Source of the DNA: SZAS-103 sp038216155
Lineage (GTDB): Bacteria > Pseudomonadota > Gammaproteobacteria > Xanthomonadales > Xanthomonadaceae
Length of the DNA: 64,000 bases
Assembly (NCBI GenBank): GCA_038216155.1
Contig: JBBQQH010000003.1
Span: 27,692-91,691, forward strand
Reading direction: 5' to 3'
The translations under genes were made by a program, and so were the position numbers. The stretch's first letter is position 1. Every line of letters starts with the position of its first letter. Of the stretch, positions 28,144 through 36,732 are shown piece by piece. The notes beneath the pieces are model-generated. The model ran no database searches and had not been told where the DNA came from. It saw only the letters and a list, made by a program, of their open reading frames with translations.

Positions 28144-28524
28144 ATGTTGCTGACCTTGCTCAAGGCCAAGATCCACCGCGCCAGCGTGACTCACGCCGAG
28201 CTGCACTATGAAGGATCGTGTGCAATCGACTCGCGCTTGCTCGAGATTTCCGGCATCCAGGAAAACGAGCAGGTGCACATTTTCAACGTCAACAACGGCC
28301 ACCGCTTCGTCACCTACGCCATCCGCGCCGAGGAAGGCAGCGGCATCATCTCGATCAACGGCGCCGCTGCGCATCGCGCAAGCCCGGGCGATCTGGTGAT
28401 CATCTGCGCCTATGGCCAGCTTGATGCCGCCGAGGCCGCCAAGCACAAGCCGTGCCTGGTCTACGTCGACCGTCATAATCGCCTGACCCACACCAACGAG
28501 TCCATGCCCGCACAGGCGGCTTGA
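28144..28524 (+). CDS. panD: Aspartate 1-decarboxylase proenzyme
   Basis: A 126-residue protein of normal PanD length. The self-cleavage site Gly24-Ser25 (YEGSCAID) generates the pyruvoyl group on Ser25. Conserved Lys9 (LKAKIHRASVT), Tyr58-region (RFVTYAI) and the NGAAAHRASPGDLVII segment are present. It converts L-aspartate to beta-alanine for pantothenate and CoA synthesis. No other pan genes are adjacent. GGAG lies about seven bases before the ATG. The gene uses aspartate, which asnB at 31638 also consumes. Confidence 0.95.
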   Translation: MLLTLLKAKIHRASVTHAELHYEGSCAIDSRLLEISGIQENEQVHIFNVNNGHRFVTYAIRAEEGSGIISINGAAAHRASPGDLVIICAYGQLDAAEAAKHKPCLVYVDRHNRLTHTNESMPAQAA

Positions 28525-28653
28525 GCGGCGACATCGGATCGACCTGTCTTGTAGTCGAAATTCGAATCGTCATACGGCAGATTCAACAGCCGACCGTCAT
28601 TCCGGCGAACTCCTGAACCCATTCTGATCTTGCGCGTTTGAGCAGCGCGCGCC

Positions 28654-31107
28654 TCAGGGCACAAGCGTGAGCACGTGTACCCTCTTGCCCGGCAAAAACG
28701 GCGTAGGCTTGCCCTGCACCCATGCGTCGTGACCCGCGCCCCAGAAGGGCGATAGTGGATTGCCGCTTTGCCCGGCAGGCATCTCGATGATGCCGTCGAT
28801 CTCGTGCCCGGGTGAAACCACCATACGTTCGGATGCGCCGAAATCTGGCCCAGCCACACGAGGCATGTTGGAATCGCCGCGCAACTGATCTGCGGGCATG
28901 CACAGCAACGAATGCAGTGGGCCGGGCAGGGCGGCGGCCAGCGGATGACAGATCGCTGCAGTATTGCGCTCTCCCCAGTTGCGCTTGGCCAGCGGGCCAA
29001 TTTTCCCCAGTGTGGCGCCGGCATCGTGCGCGGCATCGGTCAGCAATGCGCTCCAGCCCGCTTGCGCGCAGTCGCCTTGAGGCCCATTTGCGGCGCACTT
29101 CCAGAACTTGCGCGGCAACAGGTTCGCCGGTCGTTGCGTGATCGACTCCCAAGCCACGCCTTCAAGTTGCGACAGCCGCGGCATGTGGAAGTCCTTGCCG
29201 AGTTTCACTTCCGCCGGCGCCAGCAATCCATCCTGAACCCGCGACAGCACGGCCGCGCGCCACGCGCGCACGATGCGGTAACTCACTGCGTCGGTGCTCG
29301 CGCGCGGATTCCATTGCCGGGTCGCGGCTTCGATGCGTCGCAGGGCGGGATCGTTCGAGCCCTGCACCAGCGCGCGCAGTTGATGCCACCAGCGCTGCAG
29401 GAACAGCGCGCGGTCATCGAGCTGGATCGCCAGCAAGTCGCGTTCGTTGAACCGCTCCTTCGCGAAAAGGTCGTCACGAATCTGCTTCGCACGCGCACCG
29501 AGGTCGTAGCCGGAATCGCCGATCGCAGCCAGATCGGCGGCGTCGCTGACGCGATTATTTGCGGTCCACAGGCGATGCGAGGGCGGATCGATGATGCTGG
29601 GGTTGCTGTCGGTCCACGCGTTCCACGGCGCGCACAGCGAATCTGCCGCCGTGGCCGGAAGGGACGGCGCCTCTGGCTTGGGAGCACTAGTTGGCGGAAT
29701 TCTCGAGGGCGCCGCACGATTGCAGCCGAAGTCCGCGCGCTTGTCCGGCATGCGCCCGGCAATCGTCCACGCGATATGACCTTGGCTGTCCACGATCATC
29801 GCGTTTTGCGCCGGAATTCCAGCGTGGCTGAGCACTCCGACGGCTGACGCCGTAGTGGTCACTGTCGCCATCGCACCCAAGCCCATCGTCAGCGCGCCGG
29901 GGCGATGTGCCGTCCACGCCAGCGACAGTTTTGCATCGGGACCGGTGATATCGGGGATGCGCGTGCCGAAGGCGGTTTCTACAACTTTCAAGTCGAACGA
30001 CTTGGCACCCTTGACCCGGATCGTTTCGTGCAGCGTTTTTTCTGCCGTATCGCAAGCCGTATCTGTGGGTGCGCAATCTTCGACCCAGTCCATCCAGTCG
30101 CCGTAGCTATTGGTGAAACCCCACGCCACGTGTGTATTGCTGCCGACCACCACGTCGGGCACGCCGGGCAGGGTGAAGCCACTGATGTCGACCTGTCCAC
30201 CCGGCGACTGCGCATCCTGATACAGCAATCGGACACGAAACCAGATGTTGGGCACGCGCAGGCCGAGATGCATGTCGTTGGCCAGGATCGCGCGACCGTC
30301 CGCCGTCAATGCACCGGACACTGCAAAATTATTGCTGCCGGGTTTGTCCGCATCGACATACGGCGGATTGCCGTCGATGCCGGGCGCAGGCAGTGTGCGC
30401 AGGTCGAGCGTCGCCGCATCCGGCAACGCGACATTGCCGCGCGGCCGACCTTGCAGTGGCGCATCCCATTGCGTGCCGTCGCTCGAGATCAACGCGAATA
30501 GGGCAGGTGGCACCGACTGCCTGATCCGCCACAGCGTCAGTTCGTCCTTGTTGTTGCCGCCCTGCAAATCGAAATACATTGCATCGACCGCGAGCGCAGA
30601 ATCCTCCGCTAGCCATGGTGCAGGTTGAGATCGCAGCAGCAGGTAAGGCCACGGCCGCACATTCAGCCCGGCGAGTCCCGCGTTGACGCCCTCGGTGTAC
30701 GCCTTGAGCTGCGGCATCGCGTTGCCTGCGAACGTGGCAAGTTGGCCGTCGCGCAGACGCGCACGCAAGCGGTGTACGCGCCGACCTTTGTCGAGGTCGA
30801 GTGCGACGCCACCAAAAAGTTCCGACAATTCGCCCGCCGCCGAGCGCCGCAGCAGATCCATTTCGAAGAAATGTTCTTGTGCATGCACGTAACCCAGCGC
30901 GCGCATGGCGTCGATTTCGTTCGCCGCGTGGATCGTCACCACACCCAGTGCATCGCGCTCGATGCGTACCGGCGCCGATAACCCGGCCAAAGGTCGCGTC
31001 CCGTCCATCGTCGCCACACTGCCATGCAGCAGCCACCAGCCGGTACCGAATGCGGCCACGATTAGTAGCAACACCACTAAAGCTCCGCGTTTGACCCATT
31101 GAAGCAT
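28654..31107 (-). CDS. Penicillin acylase-family (S45) amidohydrolase
   Basis: An 817-residue Ntn-hydrolase precursor from ATG 31107. An N-terminal signal/anchor (KRGALVVLLLIVAAFGTGWWL) is followed by the alpha-subunit region (PVRIERDALGVVTIHA, YVHAQEHFFEMDLLRRSAAGELSELFG). After a spacer the autoprocessing site is DKPGSNNFAVSG, where the Ser becomes the beta-chain N-terminal nucleophile. HLGLRVPNIWFRV and GVPDVVVGSNTHVAWGFTN follow. Members hydrolyse penicillins, acyl-homoserine lactones or other N-acyl compounds in the periplasm; substrate is unknown. An ATG 204 bases upstream is not needed because the signal begins at 31107. Confidence 0.9.
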   Translation of the reverse strand: MLQWVKRGALVVLLLIVAAFGTGWWLLHGSVATMDGTRPLAGLSAPVRIERDALGVVTIHAANEIDAMRALGYVHAQEHFFEMDLLRRSAAGELSELFGGVALDLDKGRRVHRLRARLRDGQLATFAGNAMPQLKAYTEGVNAGLAGLNVRPWPYLLLRSQPAPWLAEDSALAVDAMYFDLQGGNNKDELTLWRIRQSVPPALFALISSDGTQWDAPLQGRPRGNVALPDAATLDLRTLPAPGIDGNPPYVDADKPGSNNFAVSGALTADGRAILANDMHLGLRVPNIWFRVRLLYQDAQSPGGQVDISGFTLPGVPDVVVGSNTHVAWGFTNSYGDWMDWVEDCAPTDTACDTAEKTLHETIRVKGAKSFDLKVVETAFGTRIPDITGPDAKLSLAWTAHRPGALTMGLGAMATVTTTASAVGVLSHAGIPAQNAMIVDSQGHIAWTIAGRMPDKRADFGCNRAAPSRIPPTSAPKPEAPSLPATAADSLCAPWNAWTDSNPSIIDPPSHRLWTANNRVSDAADLAAIGDSGYDLGARAKQIRDDLFAKERFNERDLLAIQLDDRALFLQRWWHQLRALVQGSNDPALRRIEAATRQWNPRASTDAVSYRIVRAWRAAVLSRVQDGLLAPAEVKLGKDFHMPRLSQLEGVAWESITQRPANLLPRKFWKCAANGPQGDCAQAGWSALLTDAAHDAGATLGKIGPLAKRNWGERNTAAICHPLAAALPGPLHSLLCMPADQLRGDSNMPRVAGPDFGASERMVVSPGHEIDGIIEMPAGQSGNPLSPFWGAGHDAWVQGKPTPFLPGKRVHVLTLVP

Positions 31108-31196
31108 GTACGTCCTCCACGGTAAGCATGAGCTTAGCCGATGTGACGCCATCGGACGTTTGCATCGAGCGTCAACGCTCGTTGTGCGGCAGTTTG

Positions 31197-31274
31197 CCGT
31201 TCGTGGTGAGCCTGTCGAACCACAGTCTCTACCAAGACAAAAAAGGCGTAGTTCGACAGGCTCTCCACGAACGG
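31197..31274. repeat. Inverted pair of the GTTCGTGGTGAGCC repeat
   Basis: Two copies of the same 24-27-base element face each other. CCGTTCGTGGTGAGCCTGTC (continuing GAACCAC) is at 31197-31223, and its diverged complement GTTCGACAGGCTCTCCACGA (continuing ACGG) is at 31251-31274, separated by 27 bases. They are the same family as the array at 55285-55740. The pair lies just upstream of the asnB leader and could form a hairpin. Confidence 0.85.
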
Positions 31275-31384
31275 CTTTTTGTAATCGCGTTTCTGGTGTT
31301 GCACTGAACATCCGTTTTCAAACGGCAGCACTACCCGCTTGGTGTCTGCTTGCGTGCGGGTGCCGAATGAAGCACGATCCGCGC

Positions 31385-31504
31385 ATGCATTCTGCACGCG
31401 CCCGATTCCAGAACATCACCGCCGGCCTCGAGGGCGGAACCGCGCGCGCGCGCGCGGCCGCAAATAATCGCAATAACGCCAACCTCCCGCAGGCCGGCGA
31501 CTAG
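31385..31504 (+). CDS. Asparagine-rich leader peptide of asnB
   Basis: A 39-codon reading frame from ATG 31385 (or 45 codons from ATG 31367) ending in TAG at 31502-31504. Its last part reads ANNRNNANLPQAGD: Asn codons AAT AAT, CGC, AAT AAC, GCC, AAC occupy 31463-31483, five Asn in seven codons, and another Asn occurs earlier in FQNITAG. It lies 133 bases before asnB and immediately before a terminator hairpin. This is what a control peptide for ribosome-mediated attenuation by charged tRNA-Asn would look like. The ribosome site is weak for either ATG, so the exact start is open. The alternating GC run at 31440-31457 lies within it. Confidence 0.7.
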   Translation: MHSARARFQNITAGLEGGTARARAAANNRNNANLPQAGD

Positions 31505-31562
31505 CGCTTACCACACCGCATAGATCCCAAGGCCTGCACTTCGAAGGGCAGGCCTTTTTTTT
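31421..31562 (+). promoter_or_regulatory. Predicted asparagine attenuator of asnB
   Basis: Four segments pair alternatively. Segment 1 (31421-31428, GCCGGCCT) complements 31491-31498 (AGGCCGGC). Segment 2 (31489-31495, GCAGGCC) complements segment 3 (31531-31537, GGCCTGC). Segment 3 also pairs with segment 4 (31548-31554) in the terminator stem. Segment 2 and the descending terminator arm are identical in sequence, the mark of a true antiterminator competitor. A ribosome stalled on the Asn codons (31463-31483) leaves segment 2 free to capture segment 3. A ribosome reaching the stop at 31502 covers segment 2 and lets the terminator form. The logic is established for his, trp, phe, thr and leu leaders; its use for asparagine is inference from the sequence. 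Confidence 0.7.
31529..31562 (+). terminator. Intrinsic terminator within the asnB leader
   Basis: A nine-base stem AAGGCCTGC (31529-31537) / GCAGGCCTT (31548-31556) with a ten-base loop is followed by eight T (31555-31562). It lies between the leader peptide stop and asnB, so it would block asnB unless readthrough or antitermination occurs. Confidence 0.9.
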
Positions 31563-31637
31563 GGACTTGTTTCACGCGCTTCCCGCGCAACAACCCGGCC
31601 GACCTTGACCGGACTTTTTAACAAGAAGGAGTTTCAC

Positions 31638-33395
31638 ATGTGCTCGATTCTCGGCATCTTTGATTTGCGTGTTGGCGCCGACATCACGCCGTTACGTCCG
31701 CTGGCGATCTCGCTGTCGGCGTTGCAGCGCCATCGCGGCCCCGACTGGAGCGGCGTGCACGCCGACAATGCGGCCATCCTGGTGCACGAGCGCCTCGCAA
31801 TCGTCGATCCCGCAGGCGGATCACAACCATTGCGCTCGGCCGACGGCCAACTGGTGCTGGCCGTGAACGGCGAGATCTACAACCATCGCGAGCTCGAACA
31901 GCATCTCGCCGCGCCGCATGCGTTCCAGACCAAATCCGATTGCGAGGTGATCAACGCGCTGTACGCGCAACACGACGACATCGGCAAGTGGATCGGTGCG
32001 CTCAACGGCATCTTCGCGTTCGCCTTGTGGGATCGCGCGCGGCAACGCGTGGTGATTGCTCGCGACCATATGGGAGTGTGCCCGCTGTACTGGGGGCACG
32101 ATGGCGACGGTCGCCTGTGGGTTGCGTCGGAGATGAAAGCGCTGGCGCGCACCTGCAACGACGTATCCGTATTTCCGCCGGGGCATTGGTACGACAGCGC
32201 GACCGGCGCGTGCGTGCAGTACTACGACCGACCGTGGCGCGACTACGATGCGGTCGCCGGTGTCGATGTATCCGCGAAGGAATTACGCGAAGCATTCGAG
32301 GCAGCAGTGCATCGTCAGATGATGAGCGACGTTCCGTACGGAGTGCTGCTGTCGGGTGGTCTGGATTCGTCCTTGGTCACCGCTTGCGCTGCGCGCTTTG
32401 CCCGCAAGCGCATTGAGGACGACGACCAGGGCGAAGCCTGGTGGCCGCGCCTGCATTCGTTCGCAATTGGACTTGAAGGCTCGCCCGATCTCGCGGCTGC
32501 CGAAGTTGCAGCGGCAGCCCTTGGCACCGTGCATCACGGCTTCCGCTACACGTTTGAAGAAGGCCTCGATGCTTTGCCTGATGTCATCCGTCACATCGAA
32601 ACCTACGATGTCACCACGATCCGCGCGTCGACGCCGATGTACCTGCTGGCGCGTCGGATCAAGGCGATGGGCGTGAAGATGGTGTTGTCAGGCGAGGGCA
32701 GCGATGAGTTGTTTGGTGGCTACCTGTATTTTCACAAGGCCCCCGACGCGCGCGCATTCCATGAGGAGTTGGTGCGCAAGCTCGACGGGCTGCACAGCTT
32801 CGACTGCCTTCGTGCAAACAAGTCGATGATGGCCTGGGGCGTCGAGGCGCGCGTGCCGTTCCTCGATCGCGAATTCATGGACGTGGCGATGCGCATGGAT
32901 GCGAGCCACAAGATGGTACGGGCTGAAGCGAACACATCTACCAACGGAAGGCGCGACATCGAGAAGGCGGTGTTGCGCGAAGCGTTCGCCGGCTACCTGC
33001 CCGACGCAATCCTTTGGCGGCAGAAGGAACAATTCAGCGACGGCGTCGGCTACGACTGGATCGACGGTCTGAAGGCGCATGCAAACACGCAGATCGGCGA
33101 TGGTGAACTCGCGGCAGCCGCAGAACGCTTCCCGATCAACACGCCACAGACCAAGGAAGCTTATTTCTATCGCAGCCTCTTTGAGCAAGCGTTCCCCAGC
33201 GACGCCTGCGCACGTACGGTGCCCAGCGGCAAATCTATCGCCTGTTCAACACCGGTGGCGATAGAGTGGGACGCGGCGTTCGCGAATGCGGCCGATCCTT
33301 CCGGTCGTGCGGTTGCTTGTGTGCATTGCGATGCAGTAGATGCTGTCTTGCACCTGCATGGCCATGCAATGGAGCGACAGAACCTGATGATTTGA
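31638..33395 (+). CDS. asnB: Asparagine synthetase B, glutamine-hydrolysing
   Basis: A 585-residue protein from ATG 31638, with AAGGAG about seven bases upstream. Cys2 (MCSILGIF) is the nucleophile of the glutaminase domain (1-205; RHRGPDWSG, LAIVDPAGGSQPL, NGEIYNH). The synthetase domain has the ATP PP-loop SGGLDSS near 240 and the SGEGSDELFGGY motif. It makes asparagine from aspartate, glutamine and ATP. The end matches the family (DPSGRA) but carries an extra tail of about 25-30 residues (VACVHCDAVDAVLHLHGHAM onward) compared with E. coli AsnB (554 residues). Regulation by the upstream Asn leader is predicted. An earlier TTG at 31605 lies in the leader and is not used. Confidence 0.95.
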   Translation: MCSILGIFDLRVGADITPLRPLAISLSALQRHRGPDWSGVHADNAAILVHERLAIVDPAGGSQPLRSADGQLVLAVNGEIYNHRELEQHLAAPHAFQTKSDCEVINALYAQHDDIGKWIGALNGIFAFALWDRARQRVVIARDHMGVCPLYWGHDGDGRLWVASEMKALARTCNDVSVFPPGHWYDSATGACVQYYDRPWRDYDAVAGVDVSAKELREAFEAAVHRQMMSDVPYGVLLSGGLDSSLVTACAARFARKRIEDDDQGEAWWPRLHSFAIGLEGSPDLAAAEVAAAALGTVHHGFRYTFEEGLDALPDVIRHIETYDVTTIRASTPMYLLARRIKAMGVKMVLSGEGSDELFGGYLYFHKAPDARAFHEELVRKLDGLHSFDCLRANKSMMAWGVEARVPFLDREFMDVAMRMDASHKMVRAEANTSTNGRRDIEKAVLREAFAGYLPDAILWRQKEQFSDGVGYDWIDGLKAHANTQIGDGELAAAAERFPINTPQTKEAYFYRSLFEQAFPSDACARTVPSGKSIACSTPVAIEWDAAFANAADPSGRAVACVHCDAVDAVLHLHGHAMERQNLMI

Positions 33396-33507
33396 CGACT
33401 GTGTAGCAATAAAACTTCACACAAGAGCCGTTTGTTCGATAACTGACGTCGATAAGTTGTGGACCAGCAACGTCATCGGGCGTTGCGCATTTACCACGGA
33501 GAATTTC

Positions 33508-33993
33508 ATGAAGACCAATTCGCCAATTCCGTCGCTTCGACGAACATCCGTGTCCGCTGGACATCGGGGCTTCCTGTCGATTGTGTTGATTGCGATGCTT
33601 GGGCTGGCAGTCCAGCCTGCTTCCGCTGCCGCTCAAGACGGTTCGGCCCAATCGCATCGACATGGGACACTGGACGATGATCACCTATCGCAGGTGATCG
33701 ACTTTGTGGAGGCTCGGATCGAGCAGCCGCAACGCGAACGGGTGGAGAAGCTCGTGCTGGCAGCGCAGAATGATTTCGATGCATTCGAGCGCAAGGCCGA
33801 AGAAGCGCGTGCACCGCGCACACGAATCCTGCTAGCTGACGTCATCGATCGCGCCGCATTGGAACGCGCACGCGCCGCTGAAATGAAGGTTGCCGACAAA
33901 CGTTCGCGTCGCGTCAACCAGTTGCTGATCGATGTCGTCGCGGTGCTGACACCAGCGCAGCGCGTTCGCCTTCGCACGGACATGTCGAAGTAA
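33508..33993 (+). CDS. Periplasmic LTxxQ (Spy/CpxP-like) protein
   Basis: A 161-residue protein from ATG 33508 with GGAG before it. A long signal (SIVLIAMLGLAVQPASAAA) is followed by a wholly helical charged domain with an LTPAQRVRL motif near the C-terminus, as in the Spy/CpxP/ZraP family. These periplasmic proteins act as chaperones or as repressors of a cognate sensor kinase. It precedes the response regulator and kinase genes, the layout of cpxP-cpxRA or related metal-stress systems. Only one LTxxQ motif is visible and overall similarity is modest, so the family call is probable rather than certain. Confidence 0.7.
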   Translation: MKTNSPIPSLRRTSVSAGHRGFLSIVLIAMLGLAVQPASAAAQDGSAQSHRHGTLDDDHLSQVIDFVEARIEQPQRERVEKLVLAAQNDFDAFERKAEEARAPRTRILLADVIDRAALERARAAEMKVADKRSRRVNQLLIDVVAVLTPAQRVRLRTDMSK

Positions 33994-34082
33994 CCCGATC
34001 GCCAGGACCATGCCTGGCGCTATGCTTCCCCAAGGACGCTGGCGCCAGGCTCAGCGGCCGTCCATCTGACGGAACCTTGCAC

Positions 34083-34814
34083 GTGATCGCTCCCCGACTG
34101 CTGATCATCGATGACGACCGTCGCTTGTCGGACATGATCGTCACTTATCTCGCGCGACACGGAATGCCAGCCGAGCACGTCGGCACAGCGGCGGCCGGGC
34201 TGCAACGATTGCGCACCGCGTCCGCAACTGGTCACTACTCGGCCGTCGTGCTGGATCTTATGCTGCCCGACGCCGATGGTCTGGAGGTGTGTCGCGCGAT
34301 CCGTGCATTGCGGACGGCGATCGCGAGCATTCCCGTGCTGATGCTGACAGCCAAGGGTGATCCGATGGATCGTGTGGTTGGCCTGGAGATGGGCGCAGAC
34401 GACTATCTTCCGAAGCCATTCGAGCCACGCGAACTGCTCGCTCGACTGCGCTCCGTCTTGCGGCGGTCAAGGATGCAGATGACAACCTCAGTGCTCCGAT
34501 TTGGCGATCTGGAGATCGATCGCGAGGCGCGCAGCGTGCGGGTGAATTCTCGGGAAGCGGTCGTCACATCGCGCCAGTTCGATCTGCTTGTCGTGCTGGC
34601 CGAACGTGCCGGGCGCGTGCTGACACGCGAACAATTGCTCGACGCTATTGCCAGCGATTCCACCGACGCGACCGACCGCGCCATCGACGTGCATATCGGC
34701 CGCCTACGGGCGGCGATCGAGCACGATCCGAAGCATCCGCGCCACATCCTTACCGTGCGCGGCGTCGGCTACTGCTTCGCGCGGATCGCGGCGACGGATC
34801 CAGCAGATGGCTGA
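34083..34814 (+). CDS. OmpR/CpxR-family response regulator
   Basis: A 243-residue DNA-binding response regulator. The receiver domain has IIDDDRRLSD, the phosphorylated Asp58 in VVLDLMLPDADG, a Thr in MLTAKGD and Lys in YLPKPFEPRE. The winged-helix domain (about 145-238) reads VLRFGDLEIDREARSV, LLVVLAERAGRVLTREQLLD, DRAIDVHIGRLRAAIEHDP and TVRGVGYCFAR. GTG 34083 is preferred over TTG 34077 because the ACGGA ribosome site is nine bases away. It overlaps the kinase gene by eight bases. With the LTxxQ protein it resembles the CpxRA envelope-stress system. Confidence 0.88.
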   Translation: MIAPRLLIIDDDRRLSDMIVTYLARHGMPAEHVGTAAAGLQRLRTASATGHYSAVVLDLMLPDADGLEVCRAIRALRTAIASIPVLMLTAKGDPMDRVVGLEMGADDYLPKPFEPRELLARLRSVLRRSRMQMTTSVLRFGDLEIDREARSVRVNSREAVVTSRQFDLLVVLAERAGRVLTREQLLDAIASDSTDATDRAIDVHIGRLRAAIEHDPKHPRHILTVRGVGYCFARIAATDPADG

Positions 34815-36123
34815 GCGCGCGTCGATTCCTTGGTTCCATCGGCTGTATACGCGGATCTACCTATCGGTTCTCGCGATCATCGCGTTGTTGGTAGTGATGT
34901 GGGCGCTGGCCGAATACTCCCATTCAACGCCAGACGAATACGACCTGACGCAGCGCATGCTCGCCACGACGGTTGCCGAGACACTGCCATCCGCGACGGC
35001 ACCTAATTCCGAGCAGCAGCGTGTACTGGCGCGCTGGCAATCCAGCATTCGTGCAGACATGGCCTTGTACGGTGCCGACGGTCGTCTTCTCGCGGTTGCC
35101 GGGATCAGTCCATGGATATCCAACGTGCCACGCCTCCGGCTGACGAGATTGGGAGCCGAACCACCCGACTATCCAATGCCCTTGACTGATGGCCGCTGGT
35201 TGCTGCTGCATGAGCGCGGACTAGCGCCCCCGCGACGGCATCGTCCAGCTATCCTGTTTGGCCTCATGGCGCTGGTCATCGGCGTCGCCTGCTATGCCAT
35301 CGCGCGTCGCCTGACCCGACGGCTCGAAAACCTGCAACGCAGCGTGACCGCTTGGGGATCAGGCGTGTTGTCCGAGCGCGTCAAGGTCGAAGGTCGTGAC
35401 GAGGTGGCCGCGCTCGCCCGCAGTTTCAATGCCTCGGCGGAAAAGATTGACTCGCTGATGCGATCGCAAAAGGCGTTGCTGTCGAATGCGTCCCATGAAT
35501 TGCGATCACCACTCGCTCGGCTGCGCATCGCAACAGAACTCCTGCCGAAAGCGGCGGACGAATCGCTGCGCGCAGAATTACGGCGGAACATCGCAGAACT
35601 CGACCAACTGGTTGGCGAAATCTTGCTTGCCAGTCGCCTCGATGCGCTGGGCAAGGATGCACTCGCCGGTGAAATATCCGACTTCACGGCTCTGGTTGCC
35701 GAGGAATCCGCCGCGGTGGGTGCGTTGCTGGAAGCCGTCCCCTCGCGCATGCATGGAGATTCAGTCCTGCTCCGGCGCCTGCTCCGGAACCTGTTGGAGA
35801 ACGCCCGTCGTTACAGCGGCAATGACCCGGTTCAAGTACGCATCACCACTGATCGCGAAGGCATCGAATTGACCGTCAGCGACAACGGACCAGGCATTGC
35901 GGAGTCCGAACGAGAGCGCGTTTTCGAACCGTTCCATCGACTACCCGGGGCAAGTGAAAGCGATGGCGGTGTCGGGCTGGGGCTCAGCCTAGTTCGCCAA
36001 ATCGCCAGTGCCCACGGCGGCATGGCCGAGTGCGTTGCGCCGAAAATGTCCGGCGCCTGCTTTCGGGTGTGGCTGCCTTCGCTGAAGCGCGTGGCCGTCA
36101 GTGTGCATTGCGATGCGAAATGA
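34807..36123 (+). CDS. CpxA-like sensor histidine kinase
   Basis: A 438-residue membrane kinase from ATG 34807. First membrane helix near 15-35 (YLSVLAIIALLVVMWALAEY), a short periplasmic domain (about 38-145), second helix near 150-170 (AILFGLMALVIGVACYAIA), HAMP (170-225), and HisKA with phospho-His in LLSNASHELRSPLARLR. The HATPase domain shows NLLENARRYSG, VSDNGPGIAESE and GVGLGLSLVRQIA. All catalytic boxes are intact. It overlaps the response regulator by eight bases and should phosphorylate it. The periplasmic LTxxQ protein may modulate it, as CpxP does CpxA (inference). The signal sensed is unknown. Confidence 0.88.
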   Translation: MAERASIPWFHRLYTRIYLSVLAIIALLVVMWALAEYSHSTPDEYDLTQRMLATTVAETLPSATAPNSEQQRVLARWQSSIRADMALYGADGRLLAVAGISPWISNVPRLRLTRLGAEPPDYPMPLTDGRWLLLHERGLAPPRRHRPAILFGLMALVIGVACYAIARRLTRRLENLQRSVTAWGSGVLSERVKVEGRDEVAALARSFNASAEKIDSLMRSQKALLSNASHELRSPLARLRIATELLPKAADESLRAELRRNIAELDQLVGEILLASRLDALGKDALAGEISDFTALVAEESAAVGALLEAVPSRMHGDSVLLRRLLRNLLENARRYSGNDPVQVRITTDREGIELTVSDNGPGIAESERERVFEPFHRLPGASESDGGVGLGLSLVRQIASAHGGMAECVAPKMSGACFRVWLPSLKRVAVSVHCDAK

Positions 36124-36361
36124 AGTGCCAACGACTGCTTCTGACGCCTTACGGACAGCTGCAAGCATCCGCTTTCGGGATTTGCCGCGCCGCGACCATT
36201 CAGAGGCAATGATGGCCTGACTGATGGTGTGACAACGCTTTCCTAATTGCTCAAGCGACCAGTCGCGGCAAGATGCCGCCGTATCCCGACGGCACCCGCA
36301 TGGCCAGATCCTTCCACGAATCGACAGCAGCTATTCGCGAGTTGATTATTTACGTGTTTAT

Positions 36362-36520
36362 TTACTTGTTGATGATGATCGGGCTGTTTGTACTGCGAAC
36401 CCTGGATTGTGATGCGTGCGGCTGCGCGCCCTCAGAAGCCTGATCGGAATCGTCAGAGTCCTGGACGGAATCATCGTTGTCATTTTCCTGATCGTTATCG
36501 TCGAGATCCGGTGCGTTCAT
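36362..36520 (-). CDS. Small Asp-rich protein
   Basis: A 52-codon frame from ATG 36520, with GGGAG six bases upstream. The product is strongly acidic: its first half is runs of Asp, Asn, Glu, Ser and Gln (MNAPDLDDNDQENDNDD), its second half ends SRVRSTNSPIIINK. It has no membrane segment or recognised family. A good ribosome site and sustained non-random composition support coding, but composition alone can mislead. It lies between the kinase gene and the TIR gene. Confidence 0.45.
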   Translation of the reverse strand: MNAPDLDDNDQENDNDDSVQDSDDSDQASEGAQPHASQSRVRSTNSPIIINK

Positions 36521-36732
36521 GCAGTACTCCCAAGTAGGAATTTGGCGACATCCGCAGGATGCCAATGCTCGGCGGAACACCCACAGCCTCCGAGAAAATC
36601 AGCCTACGCGGGTTGTTCATCGAAAGCAAAATGGTTCGAACAAATGGGTTGCCAGGCTCCAGCAAACAGCAGTGACTGCGCCCGTGCTTTTGTCGTATCA
36701 ATGCCGAGTGTCGGATGGATTCTCAGAGCCGA

